Assembly: GCF_019431455.1 (NCBI RefSeq)
Contig: NZ_JAHYSR010000025.1
Span: 1 to 45,102 of the forward strand
DNA: 45,102 nucleotides
Source: Paracoccus bogoriensis
GTDB lineage: Bacteria; Pseudomonadota; Alphaproteobacteria; Rhodobacterales; Rhodobacteraceae
Direction: 5' to 3'
Shown here: one piece after another, positions 1 through 6,498 of the stretch
How positions within the stretch are numbered: position 1 is the first letter of the stretch
How the letters are laid out: each line of letters opens with the position of its first letter
Notes under the pieces: generated by a model
Told to the model about the DNA's origin: nothing
Databases searched by the model: none
Seen by the model: only the letters and a program-made list of their open reading frames with translations
Program-made: the position numbers and the translations under genes

Positions 1-2
1 CG

Positions 3-305
3 CTACGGCGCTATGGGAAAGCGCGCGTGCGGCCAGCGGGGCTACCCGTCAGCTACACCACCGGCGGGGAAACGACCCTGACGGCCCTGACGATGATCGC
101 GGAAAACGGTGGATCAGCACATGCGATCATGGCTTGGGGCGGTCACAAGACGCTCGCCGAGGCGCAGCGCTACACCCAAGCGGCAGCGCTTAAGAGGCTT
201 GGTTTTGGGAATGGAACAGGACCAGAACGAAGCAAACCCGGCCCGGATTCCTGTAAACCGGCGATAAATCGCAGCACAAACAAAACTTTACACGGCGGAT
301 GGTAG
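3..305 (+). pseudogene. Tyrosine recombinase (integrase) C-terminal remnant
   Basis: The frame is open from the window edge to a TAG at 303-305. The readable part matches the last third of phage-type tyrosine recombinases: a GGHKTLAEAQRYT segment carries the second conserved histidine and the nucleophilic tyrosine. The HxLR box expected about 10 residues before the IAENGG helix reads GETT, so the catalytic arginine is missing. The sequence left of about position 90 does not look like integrase, although GTG at 27 could start a 92-residue product. This suggests a decayed or recombined copy. The stop codon lies inside the neighbouring tRNA gene, on the opposite strand, which is the usual place for an integrase at a tRNA attachment site. 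A functional protein is unlikely unless the missing upstream sequence changes the picture. Confidence 0.6.
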
Positions 306-376
306 GCCCGGAGGGACTCGAACCCCCAACCAAGGCGTTATGAGCGCCCTGCTCTGACCAATTGAGCTACAGGCCC
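300..376 (-). tRNA. tRNA with CAU anticodon (tRNA-Ile2 or elongator tRNA-Met)
   Basis: The minus strand folds as a full 77-nt cloverleaf with encoded CCA. The 7-bp acceptor stem begins GGGCCTG, with a G-U pair at 1-72. The D arm contains AGCTCAATTGGTCAGAGC, the anticodon loop is CTCATAA, and the T loop is TTCGAGT. Anticodon CAU allows either elongator Met or the lysidine-modified Ile2 that reads AUA. The acceptor stem resembles Ile2 species more, but this cannot be settled by eye. It is not initiator tRNA, because the 1-72 position is paired. The 3' end abuts the integrase remnant. Confidence 0.93.
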
Positions 377-483
377 GCCGTCCATGCCGGGTTAATCCGG
401 CCGCGCAGGCGGGTCAAGCACCTCAGGCGTTGCCCCGCCGTCCGGCTTGGGCTATCGCGTGCGAAACTCAGCCGGGGGCCTCC

Positions 484-1524
484 ATGACGAAGAACGGGAT
501 CAGCTATCGCGACGCAGGTGTCGATATCGACGCGGGAAATGCGCTGGTCGAACGGATCAAGCCGGCCGCCGCCGCGACTCGCCGCCCGGGCGTGATGGAT
601 GCGCTTGGCGGGTTCGGGGCGCTCTTTGATCTCAAGGCGGCGGGCTATGACGATCCGATCCTTGTGGCCGCGACCGACGGCGTGGGCACCAAGCTTCGTA
701 TCGGCATCGACACCGGCCAACTGGATGGGCTGGGGCAGGATCTGGTCGCCATGTGCGTCAACGATCTGGTCTGCCAGGGGGCAGAACCCCTGTTCTTTCT
801 GGACTATTTCGCCACCGGCAAGCTGTCGGTCGATGAGTGCGCCCGCGTCGTCGAGGGCATCGCGCGGGGCTGCAAGGCCGCAGGCTGCGCGCTCATCGGC
901 GGCGAGACGGCCGAAATGCCGGGCATGTATCACGACGGCGATTTTGACCTTGCGGGCTTTGCCGTCGGCGCGATGAATCGCGGTGCGGCGCTGCCCTCGG
1001 GCGTGGCCGAGGGGGATGTGCTGCTGGGGCTCGGCTCGGACGGGGTCCATTCGAACGGCTATTCGCTGGTCCGCAAGGTTGCGGAACGCGCAGGGCTGGG
1101 CTGGGCGGACCAGGCGCCTTTTGCCGACGCGACCCTGGGTGAGGCGCTGCTGGTGCCGACCCGGCTTTACGTCAGGCCCGTTCTGGCCGCGATCCGTGCA
1201 GGGGGCGTGCATGGGCTGGCCCATATCACCGGCGGCGGCCTGACCGAGAACCTGCCTCGTATCCTGCCCAAGGGTCTGGGCGCCGATATCGACCTTGGCG
1301 CCTGGTCGCTGCCGCCGGTCTTTGCCTGGCTTGCGCAGGCGGGCGGAATCGAACAGGCCGAGATGCTCAAGACCTTCAACAGCGGCATCGGCATGGTCCT
1401 TGTGGTCAGCCCCGACCGTGCGGACGCGCTGGCCGCGCTGCTGGCCGAGGCGGGCGAGAGCGTGCATCGTATCGGCCATGTCACGCTGGGCGCGGGCATC
1501 CGCTATTCGGGTCGCCTTGCGTGA
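484..1524 (+). CDS. purM: Phosphoribosylformylglycinamidine cyclo-ligase (AIR synthetase)
   Basis: A 346-residue enzyme of de novo purine synthesis that closes the imidazole ring of FGAM to AIR using ATP. It has the family's usual length and two-domain PurM fold. Visible signatures are [13 protein letters not shown] at the N-terminus, ATDGVGTKL at about residues 63-71 (nucleotide-binding loop), [11 protein letters not shown] at 139-149, and [13 protein letters not shown] in the C-terminal domain. ATG at 484 is chosen because the protein then starts MTKNGISY, as in relatives; longer in-frame extensions look non-coding. The stop overlaps the purN start by four bases (GTGA), so the two genes are translationally coupled. 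The gene reads away from the divergent tRNA. Confidence 0.97.
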   Translation: MTKNGISYRDAGVDIDAGNALVERIKPAAAATRRPGVMDALGGFGALFDLKAAGYDDPILVAATDGVGTKLRIGIDTGQLDGLGQDLVAMCVNDLVCQGAEPLFFLDYFATGKLSVDECARVVEGIARGCKAAGCALIGGETAEMPGMYHDGDFDLAGFAVGAMNRGAALPSGVAEGDVLLGLGSDGVHSNGYSLVRKVAERAGLGWADQAPFADATLGEALLVPTRLYVRPVLAAIRAGGVHGLAHITGGGLTENLPRILPKGLGADIDLGAWSLPPVFAWLAQAGGIEQAEMLKTFNSGIGMVLVVSPDRADALAALLAEAGESVHRIGHVTLGAGIRYSGRLA

Positions 1525-2114
1525 AGCGCGTCGCCATCATGATCTCGGGGGGCGGCTCGAACATGCTGCGCCTGATCGAGGACATGAACGGCGCCCATCC
1601 CGCGCGCCCGGTCCTTGTGTTGTCGAACGATCCGCAGGCGGGCGGGCTGGCGCGGGCGCGCGCCCTGGGCGTACCGGTGGCAGCCGTCGATCACCGCGAC
1701 TTTCCCCGCGACCGTGAAGGCTTCGAGCGCGCGATGCTCGGCCCGCTGCTGGCGGCCGAGCCCGACATCATTTGTCTGGCAGGGTTCATGCGGATCCTGA
1801 CACCGGGCTTCGTGCAGCGTTTCGCGGGGAGGATGCTGAATATCCATCCCTCGCTTTTGCCGAAATATCCGGGGCTGGATACCCATGCCCGGGCCATCGC
1901 CGCGGGCGATGCCGAGGCCGGGTGCAGTGTCCATGAGGTCATTCCCGAACTGGACGCGGGCCCGATCCTTGGTCAGGCCCGCGTTCGGATCCTGCCGGGC
2001 GATGATGCGGCCAGCCTTGCCGCGCGGGTGCTGGTCGAGGAGCACAGGCTTTATCCTGCCGTGCTGCGCCGCTTTGCGGCCGGGGACCGCACGCCCATCC
2101 TGATCGGTCCCTGA
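1521..2114 (+). CDS. purN: Phosphoribosylglycinamide formyltransferase (GART)
   Basis: A 197-residue 10-formyl-THF-dependent enzyme that formylates GAR to FGAR in purine synthesis. The catalytic set of E. coli PurN (N106, H108, D144) is present as N107 and H109 in [10 protein letters not shown] and D145 in [10 protein letters not shown]. The phosphate-binding loop near residues 9-15 reads SGGGSNM. The GTG start at 1521 overlaps the purM stop by four bases; there is no better start, and the overlap supports coupling. A strong hairpin follows the stop at once, ending the purMN operon before the convergent aldolase gene. Confidence 0.97.
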   Translation: MKRVAIMISGGGSNMLRLIEDMNGAHPARPVLVLSNDPQAGGLARARALGVPVAAVDHRDFPRDREGFERAMLGPLLAAEPDIICLAGFMRILTPGFVQRFAGRMLNIHPSLLPKYPGLDTHARAIAAGDAEAGCSVHEVIPELDAGPILGQARVRILPGDDAASLAARVLVEEHRLYPAVLRRFAAGDRTPILIGP

Positions 2115-2120
2115 AGGCGA

Positions 2121-2148
2121 AACCGCCCGCGTTTTCAGGCGGGCGGTT
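2121..2148 (+). terminator. Hairpin terminator after purMN
   Basis: A perfect 10-bp stem (AACCGCCCGC paired with GCGGGCGGTT) with an 8-nt loop begins seven bases after the purN stop. No long T tract follows (TCGGTTCGG), so its strength is uncertain. It could work in either direction between convergent purN and the aldolase gene. Confidence 0.75.
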
Positions 2149-2165
2149 CGGTTCGGCATGACGGA

Positions 2166-2189
2166 TGATCCCTGAGGTTCCTCGGATCA
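2166..2189 (-). terminator. Second hairpin in the purN/aldolase convergent gap
   Basis: TGATCC pairs with GGATCA, and inside this GAGG pairs with CCTC around a TT turn, with a CT bulge. It sits 11 bases beyond the aldolase stop on the minus strand. There is no T run, so it is a candidate only. Confidence 0.4.
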
Positions 2190-2199
2190 GGTATCCCGT

Positions 2200-3126
2200 T
2201 CAGGCGCCCTTGTAGATATCGACCAGCTTCTGCAGCATCTCCAGCGCATCCTCGCGCGAACGCTGGAAGCTGTTGCGGCCGATGATCGAGCCATTGCCGC
2301 CGCCGTCGCGGATCGCGCGGGCATCGTCATAGACCGCATCCGCGCCCTTGGCCGCCCCACCCGAAAAGACCACGATGCGGCGGCCGTTGAAGCTGGCCTC
2401 CATGCAGTGGCGCACGCGAGCGGCCGGGCTGGCGATGTCGATGCCCTTCTCCTCATAGACCTTCCTGGCCTCGGGCAGCATCAGGTGGTCGGTGGGCAGC
2501 TTGATCTTGATGATATGCGCGCCGATCAGGGCCGCGATCTGGGCGGCGTAAGCGGCCACGTCGATGGCGGTCTCGCCGTCCTTGGTGATCGCCTCGCCGC
2601 GCGGATAGGACCAGATCACGGTGGCCACGCCCTTGGCGGCGGCTTCCTTGCGCATGGCGACGATCTCTTCGAACATGTCCAGCGCCATGTCCGACCCCGG
2701 GTAAATGGTAAAGCCGATGGCTGCGCACCCCAGGCGCAGCGCATCATCGACCGAAGCCGTGATCGCCTGATTCTTGCCCGCCGTGCCCGACATCAGGCTG
2801 TTGGCGCTGTTGACCTTGAGGATGGTCGGGATCTGACCGGCGAATGTGTCCGCGCCCGCCTCGATCATGCCGAGCGGCGCAGCATAGGCGTTAAGCCCCG
2901 CGTCGATGGCCAGCTGATAGTGATAATGCGGATCATAGCCTGCCGGGTTCGGCGCAAAGGACCGCGCCGGGCCATGTTCAAAGCCCTGATCGACGGGCAA
3001 AATGATCATCTTGCCGGTGCCCGCCAGCTTGCCGGTCATCAGCATCCGCGCAAGCTGCGCCTTCACGCCCGGCGTCTCGCCCTCGTAATTGGCCAGGATG
3101 CGGCGCACCGTGTCGGTCATCTGCAT
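2200..3126 (-). CDS. Class I fructose-bisphosphate aldolase (DhnA/archaeal type)
   Basis: A 308-residue Schiff-base aldolase of the DhnA/FbaB family that interconverts fructose 1,6-bisphosphate with DHAP and glyceraldehyde 3-phosphate. Seen: the N-terminal segment GKMIILPVDQGFEHGP (active-site aspartate region), a KIKLPTD strand with K207 and K209 (one of these is the likely Schiff-base lysine), and a C-terminal phosphate-binding FSGGAAKG. ATG at 3126 is preferred over the longer frame because an AGGAG sequence lies seven bases upstream; ATG at 3120 is the alternative. Phosphoglycerate kinase lies nearby on the same strand, so two Calvin/glycolysis genes cluster here, although a convergent gene separates them. 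A class II enzyme may exist elsewhere in the genome. Confidence 0.94.
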   Translation of the reverse strand: MQMTDTVRRILANYEGETPGVKAQLARMLMTGKLAGTGKMIILPVDQGFEHGPARSFAPNPAGYDPHYHYQLAIDAGLNAYAAPLGMIEAGADTFAGQIPTILKVNSANSLMSGTAGKNQAITASVDDALRLGCAAIGFTIYPGSDMALDMFEEIVAMRKEAAAKGVATVIWSYPRGEAITKDGETAIDVAAYAAQIAALIGAHIIKIKLPTDHLMLPEARKVYEEKGIDIASPAARVRHCMEASFNGRRIVVFSGGAAKGADAVYDDARAIRDGGGNGSIIGRNSFQRSREDALEMLQKLVDIYKGA

Positions 3127-3350
3127 GAAATCTCTCCTCTGACGTTGCGGCTGGATAACATGCGCGTCCCTTGTCGCAATGCTGGTTACGCTAACAGAAT
3201 CAGCGGATTGACCCATGTTGCGCGATTGCCCGATGCCCACCGGCGCAGCAGTCGGGCGCTATCATTAAAGTGCTCATCATTTGGCGTTAGAAATATTGGC
3301 ATTTTCTTAACATATCCGATGCGAGGGCCATATTCGAGAAAGGAGATGTC

Positions 3351-3848
3351 ATGTTCATGACCACTACCCTCGCCCATTACCAGTTGCCGCTGTTCGGCAT
3401 CGCCTCGCCCGCGCTCCAGACCGAGATCGGCGCTGATCAGCGCAGCCTGTTCCTGCGCCCGATCACCGCAATCGGGTCGCTGGCCGAACCGGCGGGGGCC
3501 AAGGTGATCTCGGACCCGCAAGAATCCATCCCTGCGGCGGAGTTCCGCACATGGCTGAAATCGTTGCAACGATACGAGAACAGCGCACGGAAATCCGACG
3601 ACGGCTCCAAGCCTGCCGAAGCTGTTCCCTCAAGTTCCGGCGAGGACGGGGCAGAACCTCGGCACGATGCGGCTTCCCCGACTGCGTCAGCCCAGTCCGA
3701 GGCGGCATCCCGGCAATCAGCCAGATCAGAGAGCGCACGCCCCGCCGAGGAAGCCGCGCCCGCCCCGAACGGCAGCAGCCAGACCACATCGAGCGGCGAA
3801 TCACCCCAAGGGCAACCCGGCCTTATCGGCCGCGTCATCCGCTTCTGA
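3351..3848 (+). CDS. Hypothetical protein with disordered Ser/Ala/Pro-rich C-terminus
   Basis: Not recognised. A 165-residue protein begins behind a strong ribosome-binding site (AAGGAG, about 6 bases upstream of ATG 3351; ATG at 3357 is also possible). The first 80 residues look ordered: MFMTTTLAHYQLPLFGIASP, then a segment with FLRPITAIGSLAEP and FRTWLKSLQRYE. About residues 80-155 are low-complexity Ser/Glu/Ala/Pro, and the protein ends in a hydrophobic GLIGRVIRF tail. It has no signal peptide or membrane helix. The upstream 150 bases are AT-richer than the surroundings, as expected of a promoter region. A frame on the opposite strand also stays open here, but it lacks a ribosome-binding site and homology. 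Function is unknown. Confidence 0.7.
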   Translation: MFMTTTLAHYQLPLFGIASPALQTEIGADQRSLFLRPITAIGSLAEPAGAKVISDPQESIPAAEFRTWLKSLQRYENSARKSDDGSKPAEAVPSSSGEDGAEPRHDAASPTASAQSEAASRQSARSESARPAEEAAPAPNGSSQTTSSGESPQGQPGLIGRVIRF

Positions 3849-3856
3849 ACGCACAA

Positions 3857-3878
3857 GGGGCGGGTCTGTGCCCGCCCC
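3857..3878. terminator. Hairpin between convergent hypothetical gene and pgk
   Basis: A perfect 8-bp GC stem, GGGGCGGG paired with CCCGCCCC, with a 6-nt loop starts nine bases after the 3351 gene's stop and lies 33 bases past the pgk stop. It lacks a T tract and is likely bidirectional. Confidence 0.6.
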
Positions 3879-3911
3879 CTCTGCCCTTGACACACGGCCT
3901 CAGCAGCGGCC

Positions 3912-5114
3912 TCAGCGGCGCGCCGCTTCCAGCGCGGCAACGCCGGGCAGAATCTTGCCCTCCATCCATTCCAGGAAAGCGCCGCCCGCTGTCGAGATGA
4001 AAGTGAAATCCCCGGCCACACCCGCCTTGTTCAGCGCCGCGACCGTATCGCCGCCCCCCGCCACCGAGACCAGCGCGCCCGCCATCGTCAGATCGGCCGC
4101 CGTCTTCGCCGCGGCATTGGTCGCCGCATCGAAGGGATCGATCTCGAACGCGCCAAGCGGGCCGTTCCAGATCAGCGTCTTGCAGGCAGTCATGGCCTGG
4201 CGCAGCGCCTCGACCGTCGCGGGTCCGGCATCCAGGATCATCGCGTCGTCAGGGCATTCACCGACCGGCAGGGTCTGGCTTTCGGCGCCCGCCTTGAACT
4301 CGCGCGCGACGACGATATCGACGGGCAGATGGATCTGGCAGCCGGTTGCCTCGGCCTTGCCCAGAATCGCGCGGGCCGTGTCGGCCATGTCGCGTTCGGC
4401 CAGCGACTTGCCGACCTCGATTTCTCGCGCCACAAGGAAAGTATTCGCCATCCCGCCGCCGATCACCAGATGATCGACCTTGTCCACAAGGTTCATCAAC
4501 AGGTCCAGCTTGGTCGAAACCTTGGCCCCGCCCACCACCGCCATGACCGGGCGCTGCGGATTGCCAAGAGCCGCGTCCAGCGCCTTGAGCTCGGCCTCCA
4601 TCAGCCGGCCGGCGCCTGCGGGCAAGAGCCGCGCCAGCGCCTCGGTCGAGGCATGAGCCCGATGCGCGGCGGAAAAGGCGTCATTCACATAGGCCCCCCC
4701 AAGTGCTGCCAGCGAGGCCGCAAAGGTCGCGTCGTTCTGTTCCTCGCCCGCGTGAAAGCGCGTGTTCTCCAGCAGCGCCACATCCCCCGGTTGCAGAGCA
4801 GCCACCGCGCGCTTTGCAACGCCACCGATGCAATCATCGACAAAGACGACGCTCTGGCCCAGAGCGGCTTCCAGCGCGGGGACGATCTGGCGCAGGCTCA
4901 TCGACTCGACGCGCTGGCCCTTGGGGCGGTCGAAATGCGCCAGAAGGACCGGGATGCCGCCTGCGGCCTGGATGTCCTTGACGGTGGGAACGATCTTGTC
5001 GATCCGCGTCGTGTCGGTCACCTGGCCATTCTCGACGGGGACGTTCAGATCCACACGGGTCAGCACGACCTTACCCTGCAGTTCCATGTCGTCGATGGTG
5101 TTGAACTTGGCCAT
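3912..5114 (-). CDS. pgk: Phosphoglycerate kinase
   Basis: A 400-residue monomeric kinase, of normal length, that interconverts 1,3-bisphosphoglycerate/ADP and 3-phosphoglycerate/ATP in glycolysis and the Calvin cycle. Seen: the family signature [12 protein letters not shown] near residues 16-27, a substrate loop AHFDRPKG (many bacteria have SHLGRPKG), [20 protein letters not shown], the hinge and nucleotide segment [10 protein letters not shown], and [15 protein letters not shown] near the C-terminus. The start at 5114 has GGAAGGATG just upstream. It is transcribed alone toward the convergent hypothetical gene and is divergent from the cyclophilin pair. Confidence 0.97.
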   Translation of the reverse strand: MAKFNTIDDMELQGKVVLTRVDLNVPVENGQVTDTTRIDKIVPTVKDIQAAGGIPVLLAHFDRPKGQRVESMSLRQIVPALEAALGQSVVFVDDCIGGVAKRAVAALQPGDVALLENTRFHAGEEQNDATFAASLAALGGAYVNDAFSAAHRAHASTEALARLLPAGAGRLMEAELKALDAALGNPQRPVMAVVGGAKVSTKLDLLMNLVDKVDHLVIGGGMANTFLVAREIEVGKSLAERDMADTARAILGKAEATGCQIHLPVDIVVAREFKAGAESQTLPVGECPDDAMILDAGPATVEALRQAMTACKTLIWNGPLGAFEIDPFDAATNAAAKTAADLTMAGALVSVAGGGDTVAALNKAGVAGDFTFISTAGGAFLEWMEGKILPGVAALEAARR

Positions 5115-5295
5115 GTCGCATCCTTCCGGGCAATGAGGGCGTTGTCTGATGGCTTGTCCCGCATGGCGGGCGGCGCGTCAACAGCGGCGAAAGCCTGCCG
5201 GGGCGCGCGGTCGGGCAGCACGTCACGGTTTCGCGCGTTGCCCTTGGGCGCGTCAACGCCTAGATCATGGGGCAAACCAGGCAAAGGAGGGCCGC

Positions 5296-5802
5296 ATGGC
5301 CGAGATCAAGGATCCTGAAAACACCATCATCATCGAGTTGAAGGACGGTCCCGTCGTCATCGAGCTGCTCAGCGATGTGGCGCCCAAACATGTCGCGCGG
5401 ATGAAGGAACTGGCCCGCGCAGGTGCCTATGACAATGTGGCCTTCCATCGCGTGATCGAGGGTTTCATGGCCCAGACTGGCGATGTGGCGCACGCGAACA
5501 TGGAAAGGAATTTCGACATCCGCCGCGCCGGAACCGGCGGGTCGGATCTGCCGGACCTGCCGGCCGAATTCTCGAAGCTGCCGCATGACCGCGGCACGCT
5601 TGGCGCTGCGCGCTCACAGAACCCCGACAGCGCGAACAGCCAGTTCTTCATCAACTTCAAGGACAATCATTTCCTGAACGGCCAATACACTGTCTATGGC
5701 CGCGTGATCTCAGGGATGGAGCATGTGGACAAGATCGCCCGCGGCGAGCCGCCCGCCAATCCCGACCGCATGATCAGCGTCAGGGTGGCCGCCGATGCGT
5801 AA
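5296..5802 (+). CDS. Cyclophilin-type peptidyl-prolyl isomerase, cytoplasmic
   Basis: A 168-residue single-domain cyclophilin that catalyses cis-trans isomerisation of X-Pro bonds. The active site is intact: F50-H51-R52 in FHRVIEGFMAQTGD (R52 corresponds to the catalytic arginine of human CypA) and SANSQFFINF further on. It has no signal peptide, so it should act in the cytoplasm. ATG 5296 follows AAAGGAGG, a strong ribosome-binding site. Its last bases overlap the start of the second, exported cyclophilin by eight bases, so both are made from one message. Confidence 0.95.
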   Translation: MAEIKDPENTIIIELKDGPVVIELLSDVAPKHVARMKELARAGAYDNVAFHRVIEGFMAQTGDVAHANMERNFDIRRAGTGGSDLPDLPAEFSKLPHDRGTLGAARSQNPDSANSQFFINFKDNHFLNGQYTVYGRVISGMEHVDKIARGEPPANPDRMISVRVAADA

Positions 5803-6406
5803 GCTCGCCCTGATTCCCGCCGTCCTGACCCTGACCGCCGGCATGGCGCTGGCCCAGACGAACCCCGAGGTCGAGGATGGTCCCGGACCGAACCTGGTGA
5901 TTGAACTGGCCGATGCCGAGGGCAATCCCAAGGGAACGATGGTGCTGGACCTTTTCGAGGACGTGGCCCCCGCCCATACCGAACGCCTGGTCGAACTGGC
6001 GCGTTCGGGCGCCTATGACGGCGTCGTGTTTCACCGCGTGATCGAGGGCTTCATGGCCCAGACCGGCGATGTGCAGCATGGCCGTCAGGGCGGTGACATC
6101 TCGATGGCGGGCACCGGGGGTTCGGAACTGCCCGATCTGCCGGCCGAGTTCAGCGACCTTCCCTTTCAACGCGGCACGGTGGGCATGGCGCGTGCGATGG
6201 ACCCTGACAGCGCCAACAGCCAGTTCTTCATCAATTTCGATCGCACGCCCTTTCTTGACGGGGAATACACGGTGGTCGGCCAACTGATCGAAGGCTGGGA
6301 GGTTCTGGACCAGATCCGTCTGGGGGATCCGTCCCGCGCGGGCAATGGCCGGGTCGATTCGCCCGACTATATGGCCAGCGTTACGGTCGTTGAAAGCGCC
6401 GAGTAA
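5795..6406 (+). CDS. Cyclophilin-type peptidyl-prolyl isomerase, exported
   Basis: A 203-residue cyclophilin with an N-terminal Sec signal peptide (MRKLALIPAVLTLTAGMALA, cleavage expected after ALA). It is therefore the periplasmic partner of the upstream gene. The catalytic FHRVIEGFMAQTGD and SANSQFFINF segments are nearly identical to those of its neighbour, which points to an ancient tandem duplication with addition of an export signal. The start lies inside the upstream coding sequence (8-bp overlap). The likely role is folding of outer-membrane or periplasmic proteins; the substrate is unknown. A strong palindromic hairpin follows 24 bases after the stop. Confidence 0.95.
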   Translation: MRKLALIPAVLTLTAGMALAQTNPEVEDGPGPNLVIELADAEGNPKGTMVLDLFEDVAPAHTERLVELARSGAYDGVVFHRVIEGFMAQTGDVQHGRQGGDISMAGTGGSELPDLPAEFSDLPFQRGTVGMARAMDPDSANSQFFINFDRTPFLDGEYTVVGQLIEGWEVLDQIRLGDPSRAGNGRVDSPDYMASVTVVESAE

Positions 6407-6430
6407 GACAACCTGCTGAAAAGACAGGTA

Positions 6431-6452
6431 TAAGGGGGCTGCAGCCCCCTTA
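6431..6452. terminator. Palindromic terminator after the cyclophilin pair
   Basis: A perfect inverted repeat, TAAGGGGGC-TGCA-GCCCCCTTA, with a 4-nt loop is followed by TTTC. It ends the cyclophilin transcript before the PPDK-like gene. Confidence 0.75.
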
Positions 6453-6498
6453 TTTCGCAGTTGCGGCATGACCGGCGCCTTCGCTAGACTGCCGCGTC

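Noticed and set aside
1..305. Active prophage or island in the window
   Set aside because: Only a C-terminal integrase fragment lacking the catalytic arginine is visible; everything right of the tRNA is ordinary chromosomal sequence.
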